A DNA stretch of 64,000 nucleotides, taken from positions 124,001 to 188,000 of the forward strand of contig NZ_VCEI01000025.1 of the NCBI RefSeq assembly GCF_005860765.1, written 5' to 3'. This DNA is from Dyadobacter sediminis (GTDB lineage: Bacteria; Bacteroidota; Bacteroidia; Cytophagales; Spirosomataceae). Shown piece after piece: positions 26,874 through 35,732 of the stretch (position 1 is the first letter of the stretch; each line of letters begins with the position of its first letter). The position numbers and the translations under genes were made by a program. The notes beneath the pieces were generated by a model. That model saw only the letters and a list, made by a program, of their open reading frames with translations. It was not told where the DNA came from and ran no database searches.

Positions 26874-27094
26874 GTTTTAGCTTTTGGTATTTGTTTTCAG
26901 AAGAGTTATGAGCCGATGGCTTGTAACTTTTTTGTTACTGGCTAGCGCTGTTAACAAATGGCTTTTATCAAAAAATGAAGGCAGGATTTTTCTTTAATAA
27001 ACAAAAGTGGACGGCTGATTACCAAAAGCCAATAGCCAGCAGCTAATAGCCAAAATCCATTAATCTTTTATTAAAATGAATTGTACTGAGTTAT

Positions 27095-27117
27095 AATTCT
27101 GGCGCGGTGTTTATCTT
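27095..27117 (+). promoter_or_regulatory. possible promoter of the Wzi-like gene
   Basis: GGCGCGGTGTTTATCTTGCAT lies about 30-50 bp before the ATG. TATCTTGC is close to the Bacteroidota -7 box TAnnTTTG. It also fits GG-N10-GC, the sigma-54 core, so the class of promoter is uncertain. Confidence 0.35.
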
Positions 27118-27145
27118 GCATATCCGTACTTTTCAAAAGTAGACT

Positions 27146-28636
27146 ATGCCTCAGAGAACAGGTTACCGCACTATATTCCTTTTATTTTTTTGTTTTAACA
27201 CGGTTTATGCACAGCAGAAATCGTTGGGTTCATTGCTAAAAGCAGATCTGGAAGCGGGAGGTTACGTTTCCTCCGGAAATCGGACGCCGTTCTGGCTAAG
27301 AACCAATCAGTTTGGCGCAGTTCCGTTACAGGCTCCGTCAGCGGTAATTCAGGGAAATGCTGGTAAAAGCTATGTATTTTATGATTCCCTTAAACAGCGT
27401 CCGAAAAAGTTCGATTGGGGTTTTGCCTTCAACCCGGTACTTACGTTTGACAAAAGGAATCATACAAAACTGATTTTTCCGGAAGCGCATGTAAAAGTGA
27501 GGTTTAAGGCAGTGGAACTGTTTGCAGGAAGAAGAAAAGAACTAATGGGATTAGGCGATTCCACTTTATCATCCGGATTTTATTCCGTTTCGGGCAACTC
27601 GCTTCCGGTCCCTAAAGTCCAGATCGGAACCATCGGTTTTACGCCGCTGCGGTTTACGGGAAATTTCGTAGCGGTACATGCGGGATTTGCACACGGCTGG
27701 TTTGGTACGGACTATATTCAGGGTGTGCGGCTTCACCAGAAATTTTTATATTTCAGGCTTGGCAAAGAACAGTCCAAAAGCAAATTCTTTTTCGGGCTTA
27801 ATCATAATGTACTTTGGGCCGGCCATGCCGAATACCTGAAAAGATATCCTGAGCTGGCCCTGAACGGCGAACTGCCTTCTTCCTGGAAATTTTACCCCAA
27901 TGTAGTTCTGGCTTTTACTTCCAAAAACTGGTTTACCAAAAATGGTTACGGCGCTTTTGACAGTTACCGGCTAGGCAATCATCTGGGCAGCTATGATCTG
28001 GGTTTTGAAACAAAAATCAATGGCAGAAAATTGTGGATTTATCATCAGCATCCGTTTGAAGATGTTTCGAGTATGCTGCTCAAAAACGTTCCCGACGGAC
28101 TTTACGGTATTAATTTAAGCGTCAATGCGGTTGCCAATGCAGGTTTCAGGCTGACACGCCTCACAATGGAGTTTCTTACAACAAAAGACCAGTCGGGATC
28201 TACATTCTATATTCCGGGCAGCAAGTTTCAGGGCGCGGACAATTATTTTAACCACTCGCAATATGCCGAAGGCTGGTCTTATTTCGGCCGTACAGTCGGA
28301 ACGCCGTTTATTGTTCCCGGAATAGATATGGATCATGCATCGCCAACAAGAAACAGGTACTTTCCGGACAATCGTGTCAATATGTGGTATCTGGGCGCCG
28401 AGGGCATGTTGGGCAAATCGCTGATGTTTACCCTGCGTACTTCTTTCAGCCGCAATTTCGGTATGCCGGGCAATAACTATACAGAAGTCAGAAATCAGTT
28501 CTCTTCGATGATCTCTGCCCGCTATGCACTTTCAAAAGTTAAAAATACAAGTCTCATCGTTCAAGTAGCAACGGATCAGGGACATCTGTTCAGTCAAACA
28601 ACCGGCGGTTATCTTGGGATCAGAAGAAACTGGTAA
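27146..28636 (+). CDS. capsule assembly Wzi family outer-membrane protein
   Basis: A 496-residue outer-membrane beta-barrel of the Wzi-like family, proteins that in enterobacteria help attach capsular polysaccharide to the cell surface. There is an N-terminal signal peptide ending near VYAQ. The mature part is rich in alternating aromatic and charged strands; near the start is GNRTPFWLRTNQFG, and later PVPKVQIGTIGF and GYLGIRRNW at the C-terminus, which ends in an aromatic residue as barrels do. The length fits the Bacteroidota Wzi-like group. No capsule genes are adjacent, so its polysaccharide partner is unknown. Confidence 0.82.
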   Translation: MPQRTGYRTIFLLFFCFNTVYAQQKSLGSLLKADLEAGGYVSSGNRTPFWLRTNQFGAVPLQAPSAVIQGNAGKSYVFYDSLKQRPKKFDWGFAFNPVLTFDKRNHTKLIFPEAHVKVRFKAVELFAGRRKELMGLGDSTLSSGFYSVSGNSLPVPKVQIGTIGFTPLRFTGNFVAVHAGFAHGWFGTDYIQGVRLHQKFLYFRLGKEQSKSKFFFGLNHNVLWAGHAEYLKRYPELALNGELPSSWKFYPNVVLAFTSKNWFTKNGYGAFDSYRLGNHLGSYDLGFETKINGRKLWIYHQHPFEDVSSMLLKNVPDGLYGINLSVNAVANAGFRLTRLTMEFLTTKDQSGSTFYIPGSKFQGADNYFNHSQYAEGWSYFGRTVGTPFIVPGIDMDHASPTRNRYFPDNRVNMWYLGAEGMLGKSLMFTLRTSFSRNFGMPGNNYTEVRNQFSSMISARYALSKVKNTSLIVQVATDQGHLFSQTTGGYLGIRRNW

Positions 28637-28681
28637 ATGGTTTTATTCCGTTGATACATGTTGTTCATCCACGAACAAAGC

Positions 28682-28697
28682 TGTTCGAATTCGGACA
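28682..28697. promoter_or_regulatory. 16-bp dyad TGTYC-N6-GRACA, site 5
   Basis: TGTTCGAATTCGGACA, with the extra half-site CGAACA-AAGC just upstream, as at sites 1 and 2. It is 200 bp before the small gene at 28898 and 45 bp after the Wzi-like stop. Two candidate elements follow: TTGGTTTAAC with GG 19 bp away and AAGGTATACG with GG 44 bp away. Confidence 0.55.
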
Positions 28698-28897
28698 GAA
28701 AATGAATTTTATTTTGGTTTAACTTATTGAAATATAATAAGGTATACGTGCCGGCATGCATTTATTGCTATTTCAGAGAACGATCACTGTTCCTGAAATT
28801 TATACTGTGCAGCAAGCATTCCGCGCTTGACAGCAGGCAGTAAAAAGAGGATTCCACTTATACTTTCAATATGTTAAATTTTTAATCAACCGTTACC

Positions 28898-29185
28898 ATG
28901 AGCCATATTGCGATCCCGATTCCGCCGCTTCAGGGCAAGCAGGAAATCAAAGTTGAAGTAACGATCAACGGAATCAGGCAGAACCTGTTTTATCGTGTAG
29001 AGCTTTTTTATTGGGAAGACTGCAGCAATCCGGTTGCGCATCGTGCCGATTGCATCAGTGAAATGCTGGCACATCATGATCCGGAATGGACCGTTTATTA
29101 CATTGGCGCGCCGAATGATGAGTTTGTCCCGATTACTTTTGTAAAGAAAGAAAGCAGGAACTTCCTTCGGGAAGCAATGGCATAA
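28898..29185 (+). CDS. small cytoplasmic protein of unknown function
   Basis: A 95-residue acidic protein without signal peptide or transmembrane helix (MSHIAIPIPPLQGKQEIKVEV at the start). The middle has two cysteines (WEDCSNP and ADCIS) and an aromatic run WTVYYIGAPNDEF. I do not recognise a family. A shadow frame runs antisense but is worse. Its interest is the dyad upstream, which would put it in the same regulon as the permeases. Confidence 0.65.
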   Translation: MSHIAIPIPPLQGKQEIKVEVTINGIRQNLFYRVELFYWEDCSNPVAHRADCISEMLAHHDPEWTVYYIGAPNDEFVPITFVKKESRNFLREAMA

Positions 29186-29234
29186 GGGTTATTTCACAGA
29201 CTTTCCGGGTTGTTTCTGCCTGGAAAGCCTGCAT

Positions 29235-30164
29235 TCAGAACCACCATTTTCCGGAATCCGGAAGCGGTTTCCATTTGCTTTTCGGTTCGAAGTGATTCCA
29301 GATAATTTCTGACACTTTGCGGATCAGCGTATAACCTTCATTGTTCTGCTGCCAGGTTTCATCCTGCTGGTTTTTTGTGGAGACACAAAAAACATAATCC
29401 CCGTGCGGCGCATGTACAACAAGCACTTCCGATCTGGCCTGATTTACCGCTCCGCTTTTCGCAGCCGTTTTGATGTACGGCGGAATCTGTGAAATAGCTT
29501 CTCCGTCCCAGAACTGCATGCCTAAGTAGCGATACATCCGTTCGCTTGCAGCTGCATTGATCGCTTTGCCATTCCGGATCATCGCAACAAGTTCCGCCAT
29601 TTCCTTGGGCGTGGTTTGTCCCCAGCCGTACTTCGCCTGACCTTCCTTGCGGCCGGGCGTGCGGGAATTGACGCGGATATTGGCAAAGCCGTTTGCATCG
29701 AGCCACTGGTTAATAGCTGCGCCGCCGCCGGCCATAGCCTGCAACCACAAGCTGCCCGTGTTGTCACTTTGGGAAATCATCAGATGCACAACTTTCGGCA
29801 GAGCGATTCTGGTACTGTCGCGGAACGAGCCTACGATGCCGTTGTCATATTTCAGAGAATCGCGGTAAACGAGTTCCTGGTTAAATCTGATTTCACCTTT
29901 GCTGATTTTATCAAATAGACCACACATGATCGGGACCTTGATCATGCTTGCAGTCGGGAAAATCGAGTCTGCGTGGATGGCGGCTGTTTGATTCGTTTTC
30001 AGGTTCCGGACGTACACGCCCGCATTGCCGTGAAAGCCGGCCAATGCCTTTTCCAGCATGGCCGTTAATTTCTGGTCCGTTTTCGTTTTACCGACTGCCG
30101 AAGGCTGCGCATACAAGCCATGCGCAAGAAGCATAAGCAGAAAAGAATAGCAGAATACTTTCAT
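29235..30164 (-). CDS. class A beta-lactamase-like serine hydrolase
   Basis: A 309-residue exported serine hydrolase. I start at 30164 because MKVFCYSFLLMLLAHGLYAQ is a clear signal peptide; the frame is open 27 codons further but has no such feature. Class A marks are the nucleophile motif SMIK (TASMIKVP), the SDN loop (SQSDNTGS) and the KSG triad (TAAKSGAV). The omega-loop region where the catalytic Glu of RWEPELN should sit reads SRTPGRKEG, so Glu166 appears to be missing. It may therefore bind or slowly turn over beta-lactams, or be a peptidoglycan enzyme rather than a resistance enzyme. It lies 20 bp downstream of the CBM9-like gene, likely in one operon. Confidence 0.82.
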   Translation of the reverse strand: MKVFCYSFLLMLLAHGLYAQPSAVGKTKTDQKLTAMLEKALAGFHGNAGVYVRNLKTNQTAAIHADSIFPTASMIKVPIMCGLFDKISKGEIRFNQELVYRDSLKYDNGIVGSFRDSTRIALPKVVHLMISQSDNTGSLWLQAMAGGGAAINQWLDANGFANIRVNSRTPGRKEGQAKYGWGQTTPKEMAELVAMIRNGKAINAAASERMYRYLGMQFWDGEAISQIPPYIKTAAKSGAVNQARSEVLVVHAPHGDYVFCVSTKNQQDETWQQNNEGYTLIRKVSEIIWNHFEPKSKWKPLPDSGKWWF

Positions 30165-30184
30165 TTTCAATCCGGTTAAAACAG

Positions 30185-31078
30185 TTACTTGCTTTTTGAT
30201 TGCTTCTTGCCCACAGTGCCTGCGTTGAAATGCAGATAGCCCCAATATTCAGGAAAATGCATGTTTATAATGCCCTGCGGCGACCATACCCAGTTATATT
30301 CGGGAATTAATTTGTTTGTTTCCTTATTTTTCCTGCGGCTGTATTTGCCATCAGTTCCGATTTCGTGCTGCCAGTTGACACGCGAAAAATTGATACGCCA
30401 TACGACATCGTGTGCAGGAAGTATGGCCGGGACCTTTTCATTGGCAAGTGATCTGAACGGAATGGCCATTTCCAGCGTCCAGCTCTTATCTTTATCCTTG
30501 CCGTCGTTGAGCGTACCGTCAATGGAAACGGCCGATTTCAGGTTTTCGATATTCCATGAAATTTGCGCTTTTCCGCCTTTTCTGTACGTTTTCGGAAGAA
30601 AAAGGTCGAAAGTATTGTTGATTGCATTGATTTCCAGCTCGTAGTAATTTTCGGTGTCGCTGTCGGGATCAATAAAAACCTCGAAGTCATTTTCGTGAAA
30701 TACAATCTGGTCCTTTTTGTCCTGATATGCCCAGATGTGTTCCTCGTCCAGCACAGCAGCAATGTAGAGAAATTCATTGTCCCAAAGCATTTTGACACGC
30801 GTATCTTGCAAAGGAAGCGGTTTCTTGTCACCTTCAATATCTTTGAATTTTGACGTCCATTCCGCTTTTTTCCAAGATTTTTCATTCAGCTTTCCGTCAA
30901 TGACAATCTTTTCGTCCGGTTGAAAACAGATGTAGCTTTCAGGGGGATTGGGAGCTTGCGCAAACCCGCTGTTTGAAACAAGCAAACCGGCAAACAGGAA
31001 AGTGGCGAAAATGGGTAACCGAAACAGGCAATTCAGTTCAAAGCTGTTATTTTCTTTGAACAATTTTAAGTTTTTCAA
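30185..31078 (-). CDS. exported CBM9-like carbohydrate-binding protein
   Basis: A 297-residue protein with an N-terminal hydrophobic signal (about 20-40, ending near GFAQ) and one domain of the carbohydrate-binding family 9-like type. Typical strings are IDGKLNEKSWKKAEWT at the domain start, TRVKMLWDNEFLYIAAVL, FEVFIDPDSDTENYYELEIN and WTLEMAIPF. CBM9-like modules bind sugar ends in xylanases; stand-alone exported forms are common in Bacteroidota with unknown targets. A TATTTTTG -7-like box sits about 60 bp upstream (31136-31143, minus strand). It precedes the serine hydrolase gene. Confidence 0.82.
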   Translation of the reverse strand: MKNLKLFKENNSFELNCLFRLPIFATFLFAGLLVSNSGFAQAPNPPESYICFQPDEKIVIDGKLNEKSWKKAEWTSKFKDIEGDKKPLPLQDTRVKMLWDNEFLYIAAVLDEEHIWAYQDKKDQIVFHENDFEVFIDPDSDTENYYELEINAINNTFDLFLPKTYRKGGKAQISWNIENLKSAVSIDGTLNDGKDKDKSWTLEMAIPFRSLANEKVPAILPAHDVVWRINFSRVNWQHEIGTDGKYSRRKNKETNKLIPEYNWVWSPQGIINMHFPEYWGYLHFNAGTVGKKQSKSK

Positions 31079-31135
31079 GATCGGTAAAGGGAATGAGTTC
31101 GTGTGCTCAATATACTTTCAAACCGTTCAAAATCT

Positions 31136-31143
31136 CAAAAATA
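31136..31143 (-). promoter_or_regulatory. -7-like box of the CBM9-like gene
   Basis: Read on the minus strand the bases are TATTTTTG, an exact fit to TAnnTTTG. No convincing -33 element was seen. Confidence 0.35.
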
Positions 31144-31163
31144 GGCCTGTATTTTATTGAATT

Positions 31164-31637
31164 CTATGAAAGTTCCCTTTCAAAATAAAGCACGCCATCG
31201 TACGGATTGTAATTGTAAGGCACCGTTTCTCTGAAGCCGAAAGATTTGTATAATGCCACCGCAGCCGGCATTTTGGTGCCGAGTGTATCCAGTTTGATGA
31301 TTTTGTAATGCAACATTCTGGCACATTCAATAACGCTGGACATCAATGCTTTTCCGATGCCTTTACCCTGGAATTCCAGCCGGATGTACATGCGCTTGAC
31401 TTCGCAGGTAAAATCGTTCTCAATACGCCTTAATCCGACGGCTCCGATGTACTCGTTTTCATTTTTGACCAACAGCAGCACGCCGGTCGGTGCGCCGTAC
31501 ATGTCAGAAACAACCGTCAGTTCATCATCGAAATTCTGAAAGCAAAGTGTGAAATCGAGCGAAGCGGCATATTCTTTGAAAAGTGCTGCGCCTGTCTGGT
31601 AATCTGCCGGTGTAGAAGCTTGTATAATCTGAAACAT
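31164..31637 (-). CDS. GNAT-family N-acetyltransferase
   Basis: A 157-residue GNAT acetyltransferase, transferring acetyl from acetyl-CoA to an unknown amine. The acetyl-CoA pyrophosphate loop is visible as LEFQGKGIGKALMSSVIE (about 91-108), preceded by the beta-4 strand EVKRMYIR and followed by KIIKLDTLGTKMPAAVALYKSF. The C-terminus (RETVPYNYNPYDGVLYFE) is typical of small Bacteroidota members of this group. The length is normal and no fusion is seen. It lies alone between two minus-strand genes. Confidence 0.88.
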   Translation of the reverse strand: MFQIIQASTPADYQTGAALFKEYAASLDFTLCFQNFDDELTVVSDMYGAPTGVLLLVKNENEYIGAVGLRRIENDFTCEVKRMYIRLEFQGKGIGKALMSSVIECARMLHYKIIKLDTLGTKMPAAVALYKSFGFRETVPYNYNPYDGVLYFERELS

Positions 31638-31700
31638 AACTGAACTGCATGGATACTGAAAATATTCATTTTTAAGCTGCGGTAATTTTCTGCTGGCCTG

Positions 31701-33023
31701 TTACTGTTTAATCTGTAAATCACCTGCCTTGATTTCGTTGCTCAGCAAATCACCAAACAATTTCCAGCGCCGTTCAGGAGCATGGTCCGTGCCGCCATTT
31801 GCTTCTATATAATTTTTGACCAGATCCTGTCCGTAGTTATAGTTGATGACGTAACTGCGGTATTTTTTTATAAACTTTAAATAATCTGCTGCGCCTTTCG
31901 GAGTAAGCAAAGCATAATTTTCCAGCCACTGAACGGCTTGTTCATCCGTCATGGTTTTGTTCAGGATTCCTCTTGCTGCTTCGTTCCTTACATAGCCGAG
32001 GCCGGATTTAACGGTCAAAGCTTCAAAGTACAGATCTGCTTTTAATGTGTCCATTTTTGCAAGCGGCATCAGGACTTTCTTGCAGAATTCCTTTTGTTCA
32101 TTGCCCGGAAAAGCAACGGAAATACCATAATTCGCACTTCCTTCGGCAATCAGCGACTGCGGACTGAACAGCGGATAAAGGGAGATTTCAGTCCGGTTTT
32201 TATCCTTGTAAAGATTTTTTTCCAGCAAGGAATTATAAACGTGATGCCCCGGATAACCTTCGTGGCAAGCCAGATCAATGGCCCGTTCTATAAAAATAGG
32301 CTGACTGACGTTGATCTGAATGACACTAGTGAAATTTCCTTTGTACCAGTTATAACCCGACCAAGGTTTGTCCCTGACATATTCCAGCGTAAAGGTTTCA
32401 CCGGCGGGAAGCTGGTAATGCGTTGAAGTCCGTCTTCTGGCTTCGGCAATGGCCGTTCTGAAAACCGTGTCAATCTTGTTTTCCGGAATCAGGAAATGTC
32501 CGGCCAGTTTCTGAAAGCGATCTGAAATGGAACCGCTGCCGGGCAGCAGACTGTCGAGCCGGGCAATTTGCGACTGAAAATGCTTTTCAGAATAAACAGG
32601 CGCAACGGCGTCGAACAATTCCCTGGATTCTTCGTCAAAAGAAACGTTTTCTCCTGAAAACACCTTTATTCTTCTTTGAAATGCCGTCAGCTGTGCCGAA
32701 AGCCATTTTGCCCTTTTATTGGCCGAGTCATTTTTGGATGCAGCGGCGAGGCTGTCAAGTTCTTTTTTCAGACCGGCCGCTTGCGTTAGAAAGCTGTCTT
32801 TTGGAAAATCCGCATGTCTCGGAGCAGCAGTTTTCAGTGAATCCGGGCCGTAATATGCATCTACAAAATCCGTATCATACTGACCGATATTTAAGGCCAG
32901 ACGGACATAATCACTGGAAATCCGGTTCAGAACATCATTTTCACTTTTTTCCGCCGTTCTGGAAGAACAGGAAACCAGCAATGCAGCAAGCAGTATTACA
33001 GAAATATAGTTTAAAGCCATCAT
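31701..33023 (-). CDS. DUF885-like metallopeptidase lipoprotein
   Basis: About 440 residues starting MMALNYISVILLAALLVSCSS, a lipoprotein signal with lipobox LLVSC. I prefer 33023 to the longer frame from 33062 because it puts the signal at the N-terminus. The central HEGYPGHHVY is the metal-binding motif of the DUF885 group (HEGxPGH), followed later by AEGSANYG, which supplies the third ligand in such enzymes. DUF885 proteins are thought to be zinc peptidases or carboxypeptidases. The rest is helical. It is presumably anchored on the periplasmic side of a membrane. Confidence 0.75.
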   Translation of the reverse strand: MMALNYISVILLAALLVSCSSRTAEKSENDVLNRISSDYVRLALNIGQYDTDFVDAYYGPDSLKTAAPRHADFPKDSFLTQAAGLKKELDSLAAASKNDSANKRAKWLSAQLTAFQRRIKVFSGENVSFDEESRELFDAVAPVYSEKHFQSQIARLDSLLPGSGSISDRFQKLAGHFLIPENKIDTVFRTAIAEARRRTSTHYQLPAGETFTLEYVRDKPWSGYNWYKGNFTSVIQINVSQPIFIERAIDLACHEGYPGHHVYNSLLEKNLYKDKNRTEISLYPLFSPQSLIAEGSANYGISVAFPGNEQKEFCKKVLMPLAKMDTLKADLYFEALTVKSGLGYVRNEAARGILNKTMTDEQAVQWLENYALLTPKGAADYLKFIKKYRSYVINYNYGQDLVKNYIEANGGTDHAPERRWKLFGDLLSNEIKAGDLQIKQ

Positions 33024-33086
33024 CCTGAAAAATCTGAAATTAGAAGTGTCTGCGTAAAACAAACAGGATTTTCCGGAATTACAGCA

Positions 33087-33317
33087 TTACAAATCCAGAA
33101 TGTCTTTTGCTTCTTTCTCGGTATAAAAAGGGCCAAGCTCCGCCTCATCAATAATTTCCTGAACCTGTTCTTCCGTTGCGGGTTTTGCGGGTTCGGTATT
33201 GTTTGCCGGATTGATTTCCCAAAAATCGATAATGCCCTTGTTTTTCAGGGCAACCAGTATTTGTTCTGCCAGATTGTTGTCCGATTCGTTAATTGCTTTG
33301 ACATGAAAGGTTTTCAT
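33087..33317 (-). CDS. small acidic protein of unknown function
   Basis: A 76-residue acidic protein, MKTFHVKAINESDNNLAEQ at the start and YTEKEAKDILDL at the end. It has no membrane segment. The shape (short beta start, then helices with a Glu-rich tail) resembles small antitoxin-like proteins, but no toxin gene is adjacent, so I do not assign one. It lies just upstream of the DUF885-like gene on the same strand. Confidence 0.6.
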   Translation of the reverse strand: MKTFHVKAINESDNNLAEQILVALKNKGIIDFWEINPANNTEPAKPATEEQVQEIIDEAELGPFYTEKEAKDILDL

Positions 33318-33410
33318 AGAACTGCTGTTTTTTAAATTTTATACAAGAACTCAAAAAATCATACCCGTTTGAAACCTGTAACGGGCAAATGCATATCCAG
33401 TATTTCAAAT

Positions 33411-33426
33411 GTCCGATTTTGAACAG
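33411..33426. promoter_or_regulatory. 16-bp dyad TGTYC-N6-GRACA, site 6
   Basis: TGTCCGATTTTGAACA, 134 bp before the start of the DUF4097 gene. TGGCTTTGTTTTTG follows with GG at 33471, 45 bp after the dyad. The remaining part of this 243-bp gap shows nothing else. Confidence 0.6.
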
Positions 33427-33560
33427 TACATTATGTCTATGTAGTTAATAATCAGTATATTTTAGTGCTGGCTTTGTTTTTGACTTATTAAAATTAACAT
33501 TACGCCGTGCAACATACGATTTCATTTTATCATCATTACAAAAATTAACAACATCGGATC

Positions 33561-34601
33561 ATGAAAAAGAAACAGCTACTTGTAATTATGCTTGCAATGT
33601 TCGTCGCTATTGCAGGAAATGCCCAGAATGACAGTGACAAGCCGTATGTGACCAAAAATTTTACCAATGCCTCACTGAAAGAATTGTCTGTTGAAACTTC
33701 CGGCGGTTCCATTTCGGTAACGGGCGGTGAAAGCAACGGCTTTAAAGTGGAAATGTTTGTAAAACCCAATAACTGGAATGGCAAAAGTGAACTTTCAAAA
33801 GAAGAAATCGAAGACAGACTGGAAGATTACGACATTCTGATCGGTACGGAAGGCGACCGGGTTGTAGCCACAGCAAAGCGTAAAAACAATAACCAGAACA
33901 ATAACAAAGGCATTTCGATCGGGTTTAAGGTGTATGCACCTACAAATACAGCCACTTACCTTAAAACAAGCGGCGGAAGCATCCGCATTGCTTCCCTGAA
34001 CGGTGAACAGAACTTCACGACAAGCGGTGGCAGTCTGCATGTAAATGACCTGAGCGGAATGATCCGCGGGCGTACTTCCGGCGGAAGCATTGAGGTTGCC
34101 AACTGCAGCAAGGACATCGAGCTGCATACGAGCGGCGGAAGCATCAAAGCAAGCGACCTGAAAGGTAAAATCGAACTCAAAACTTCCGGCGGAAGCATTG
34201 CCTTGAATAACCTGAATGGAGAAATTGAAGCGCAGACCAGCGGCGGAAGCATCAAAGGTGAAAACCTGGCCGGCTCGCTGAACACCGGAACTTCAGGCGG
34301 TTCTGTAAGGCTGGCGAATGTCTCAGGAAGCCTGAAAGCCAGTACAAGCGCAGGCAGCATTGAAGTGGAACTGACCAAGCTGGGCGAATATGTGAATCTG
34401 TCCAGCTCGGCGGGAAGCGTACGCGTGACAATGCCGCTGGATAAAGGCGTGGACCTGAACCTGAAAGGAAACAAAGTATCCATCCCGCTGAAAAACTTTG
34501 ACGGCGAAGCAGAAAAAGACCGCGTAAACGGCAAAATGAATGGCGGCGGCATTCCGGTTACACTTTCAGCCAGCAGCGGAAGCGTTTATGTAAATCAATG
34601 A
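33561..34601 (+). CDS. exported DUF4097-type beta-repeat protein
   Basis: A 346-residue exported protein. The signal peptide ends near GNAQ. From about residue 40 a motif TSGGSI or close variant recurs about every 20 residues (ETSGGSISV, KTSGGSIRI, TTSGGSLHV, RTSGGSIEV, HTSGGSIKA, KTSGGSIAL, QTSGGSIKG, GTSGGSVRL, STSAGSIEV, SSSAGSVRV). This is the right-handed beta-helix-like pattern of the DUF4097/adhesin-like family. Such proteins are often encoded near envelope-stress regulators; their function is not established. It has a strong terminator and the same upstream dyad as the permeases, which suggests a shared response. Confidence 0.85.
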   Translation: MKKKQLLVIMLAMFVAIAGNAQNDSDKPYVTKNFTNASLKELSVETSGGSISVTGGESNGFKVEMFVKPNNWNGKSELSKEEIEDRLEDYDILIGTEGDRVVATAKRKNNNQNNNKGISIGFKVYAPTNTATYLKTSGGSIRIASLNGEQNFTTSGGSLHVNDLSGMIRGRTSGGSIEVANCSKDIELHTSGGSIKASDLKGKIELKTSGGSIALNNLNGEIEAQTSGGSIKGENLAGSLNTGTSGGSVRLANVSGSLKASTSAGSIEVELTKLGEYVNLSSSAGSVRVTMPLDKGVDLNLKGNKVSIPLKNFDGEAEKDRVNGKMNGGGIPVTLSASSGSVYVNQ

Positions 34602-34654
34602 ATGGCTGTTGGCAGTTAACTTGGAGCTGTCAGGATAAAAAATTACTTGTAAAC

Positions 34655-34700
34655 GGCGGAAGGACGGGATTTGGCTTCGTTCTTCCGCCATTTTATTTTT
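34655..34700 (+). terminator. intrinsic terminator after the DUF4097 gene
   Basis: GGCGGAAGGACG (34655-34666) pairs with CGTTCTTCCGCC (34678-34689), allowing one G-U pair, followed by ATTTTATTTTTTTAT. Confidence 0.85.
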
Positions 34701-34757
34701 TTATAGTAACCATAAACCGGAAACTGCGTCTAAAAGAATAAACCTTTGGTCTGACGT

Positions 34758-35717
34758 ATGTTTAGAAATATGGTTACGCGCTTGCAGGACTATTTTGGAA
34801 TTTCCAGAAAGGAAGCACGCGGCGCGCTGGTTCTGATGCTCTTATGCCTTTTTCTGATCTGGACGCCATTTGTGTTCAGAAGATGGATTTTGCCGATTGT
34901 TCCGGTTAACGAGAACGACGTTGATCTGAAGAAGCTGGACAGCATTGCAGTCAGGCTTGAAAAAGAGAATCAGCTGAAATTTAAAAAGTACAAGAAATAT
35001 CCTCAGAAAAACGATGATATAAAATCTGCCCGTTCATTCCGCCTTTTTGATTTTGACCCGAATACGGCAACCGTTGATGAACTGACGGAGCTTGGAATTC
35101 CGGTTTTTCTTGCAAAAAGAATGGAGAAATTCAGGAGTAAGGGCGGTAAATTCCGTAAAAAAGAAGATTTGCTCACGATTTATGATTTTCCTTCCAGTCT
35201 TTACGAACGGCTGGAAAAACACATTGTGCTGCCGTTTGCTGCCAGCACAATCCGGGATAAGATTGCGGAAAAGGATAAAGCAGCAACTGAGAAAAAGATT
35301 TTGGCAGGAAAGCCGGTCATTTCAGAGTTTGATATTAACAAAGCCGATACGGCACAGCTTGTACGGCTTCGCGGAATCGGCAGTAAATTGTCCATGCGGA
35401 TTCTGAAATTCCGGGACGGGCTTGGCGGGTTCCATTCTGCGAGTCAGTATGCGGAAATATTCGGGCTGGATTCACTGGCTTTGTCCGAGCTTAACCGTTT
35501 TGCAAAAGTGCAGAGTGCCGTAAAAAAGATTGATATCAATACGGCGACTGCCGAAGAACTGAACAGCCATACGTATCTTAAAAACAGAAAAATTGCCGCA
35601 ATCCTTATTAATTACCGCGATCAGCACGGGGCGTTCCGGTCTGCTGACGATCTGCGGAAAGTAAAAGTCGTGGATGAAATCATGATCAGAAAGATCGAGC
35701 CGTATCTTTCTTTCTGA
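34758..35717 (+). CDS. ComEA-like helix-hairpin-helix membrane protein
   Basis: A 319-residue protein with one N-terminal transmembrane helix (about 22-45, ALVLMLLCLFLIWTPFVF) and a linker followed by three helix-hairpin-helix regions: FDPNTATVDELTELGIP (about 95), FDINKADTAQLVRLRGIG (about 195) and IDINTATAEELNSHTYL (about 260). ComEA-type HhH domains bind double-stranded DNA without sequence specificity, in competence or in related DNA-handling roles. Bacteroidota often carry such anchored triple-HhH proteins. No other competence gene is next to it. An ACCTTTGG box about 15 bp before the ATG is a weak -7 candidate. Confidence 0.85.
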   Translation: MFRNMVTRLQDYFGISRKEARGALVLMLLCLFLIWTPFVFRRWILPIVPVNENDVDLKKLDSIAVRLEKENQLKFKKYKKYPQKNDDIKSARSFRLFDFDPNTATVDELTELGIPVFLAKRMEKFRSKGGKFRKKEDLLTIYDFPSSLYERLEKHIVLPFAASTIRDKIAEKDKAATEKKILAGKPVISEFDINKADTAQLVRLRGIGSKLSMRILKFRDGLGGFHSASQYAEIFGLDSLALSELNRFAKVQSAVKKIDINTATAEELNSHTYLKNRKIAAILINYRDQHGAFRSADDLRKVKVVDEIMIRKIEPYLSF

Positions 35718-35732
35718 TCAGAAATGATGATT

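Noticed and set aside
33087..33317. Antitoxin call for the 76-residue protein
   Set aside because: Shape is suggestive, but no toxin gene lies nearby and no antitoxin family motif is clear.
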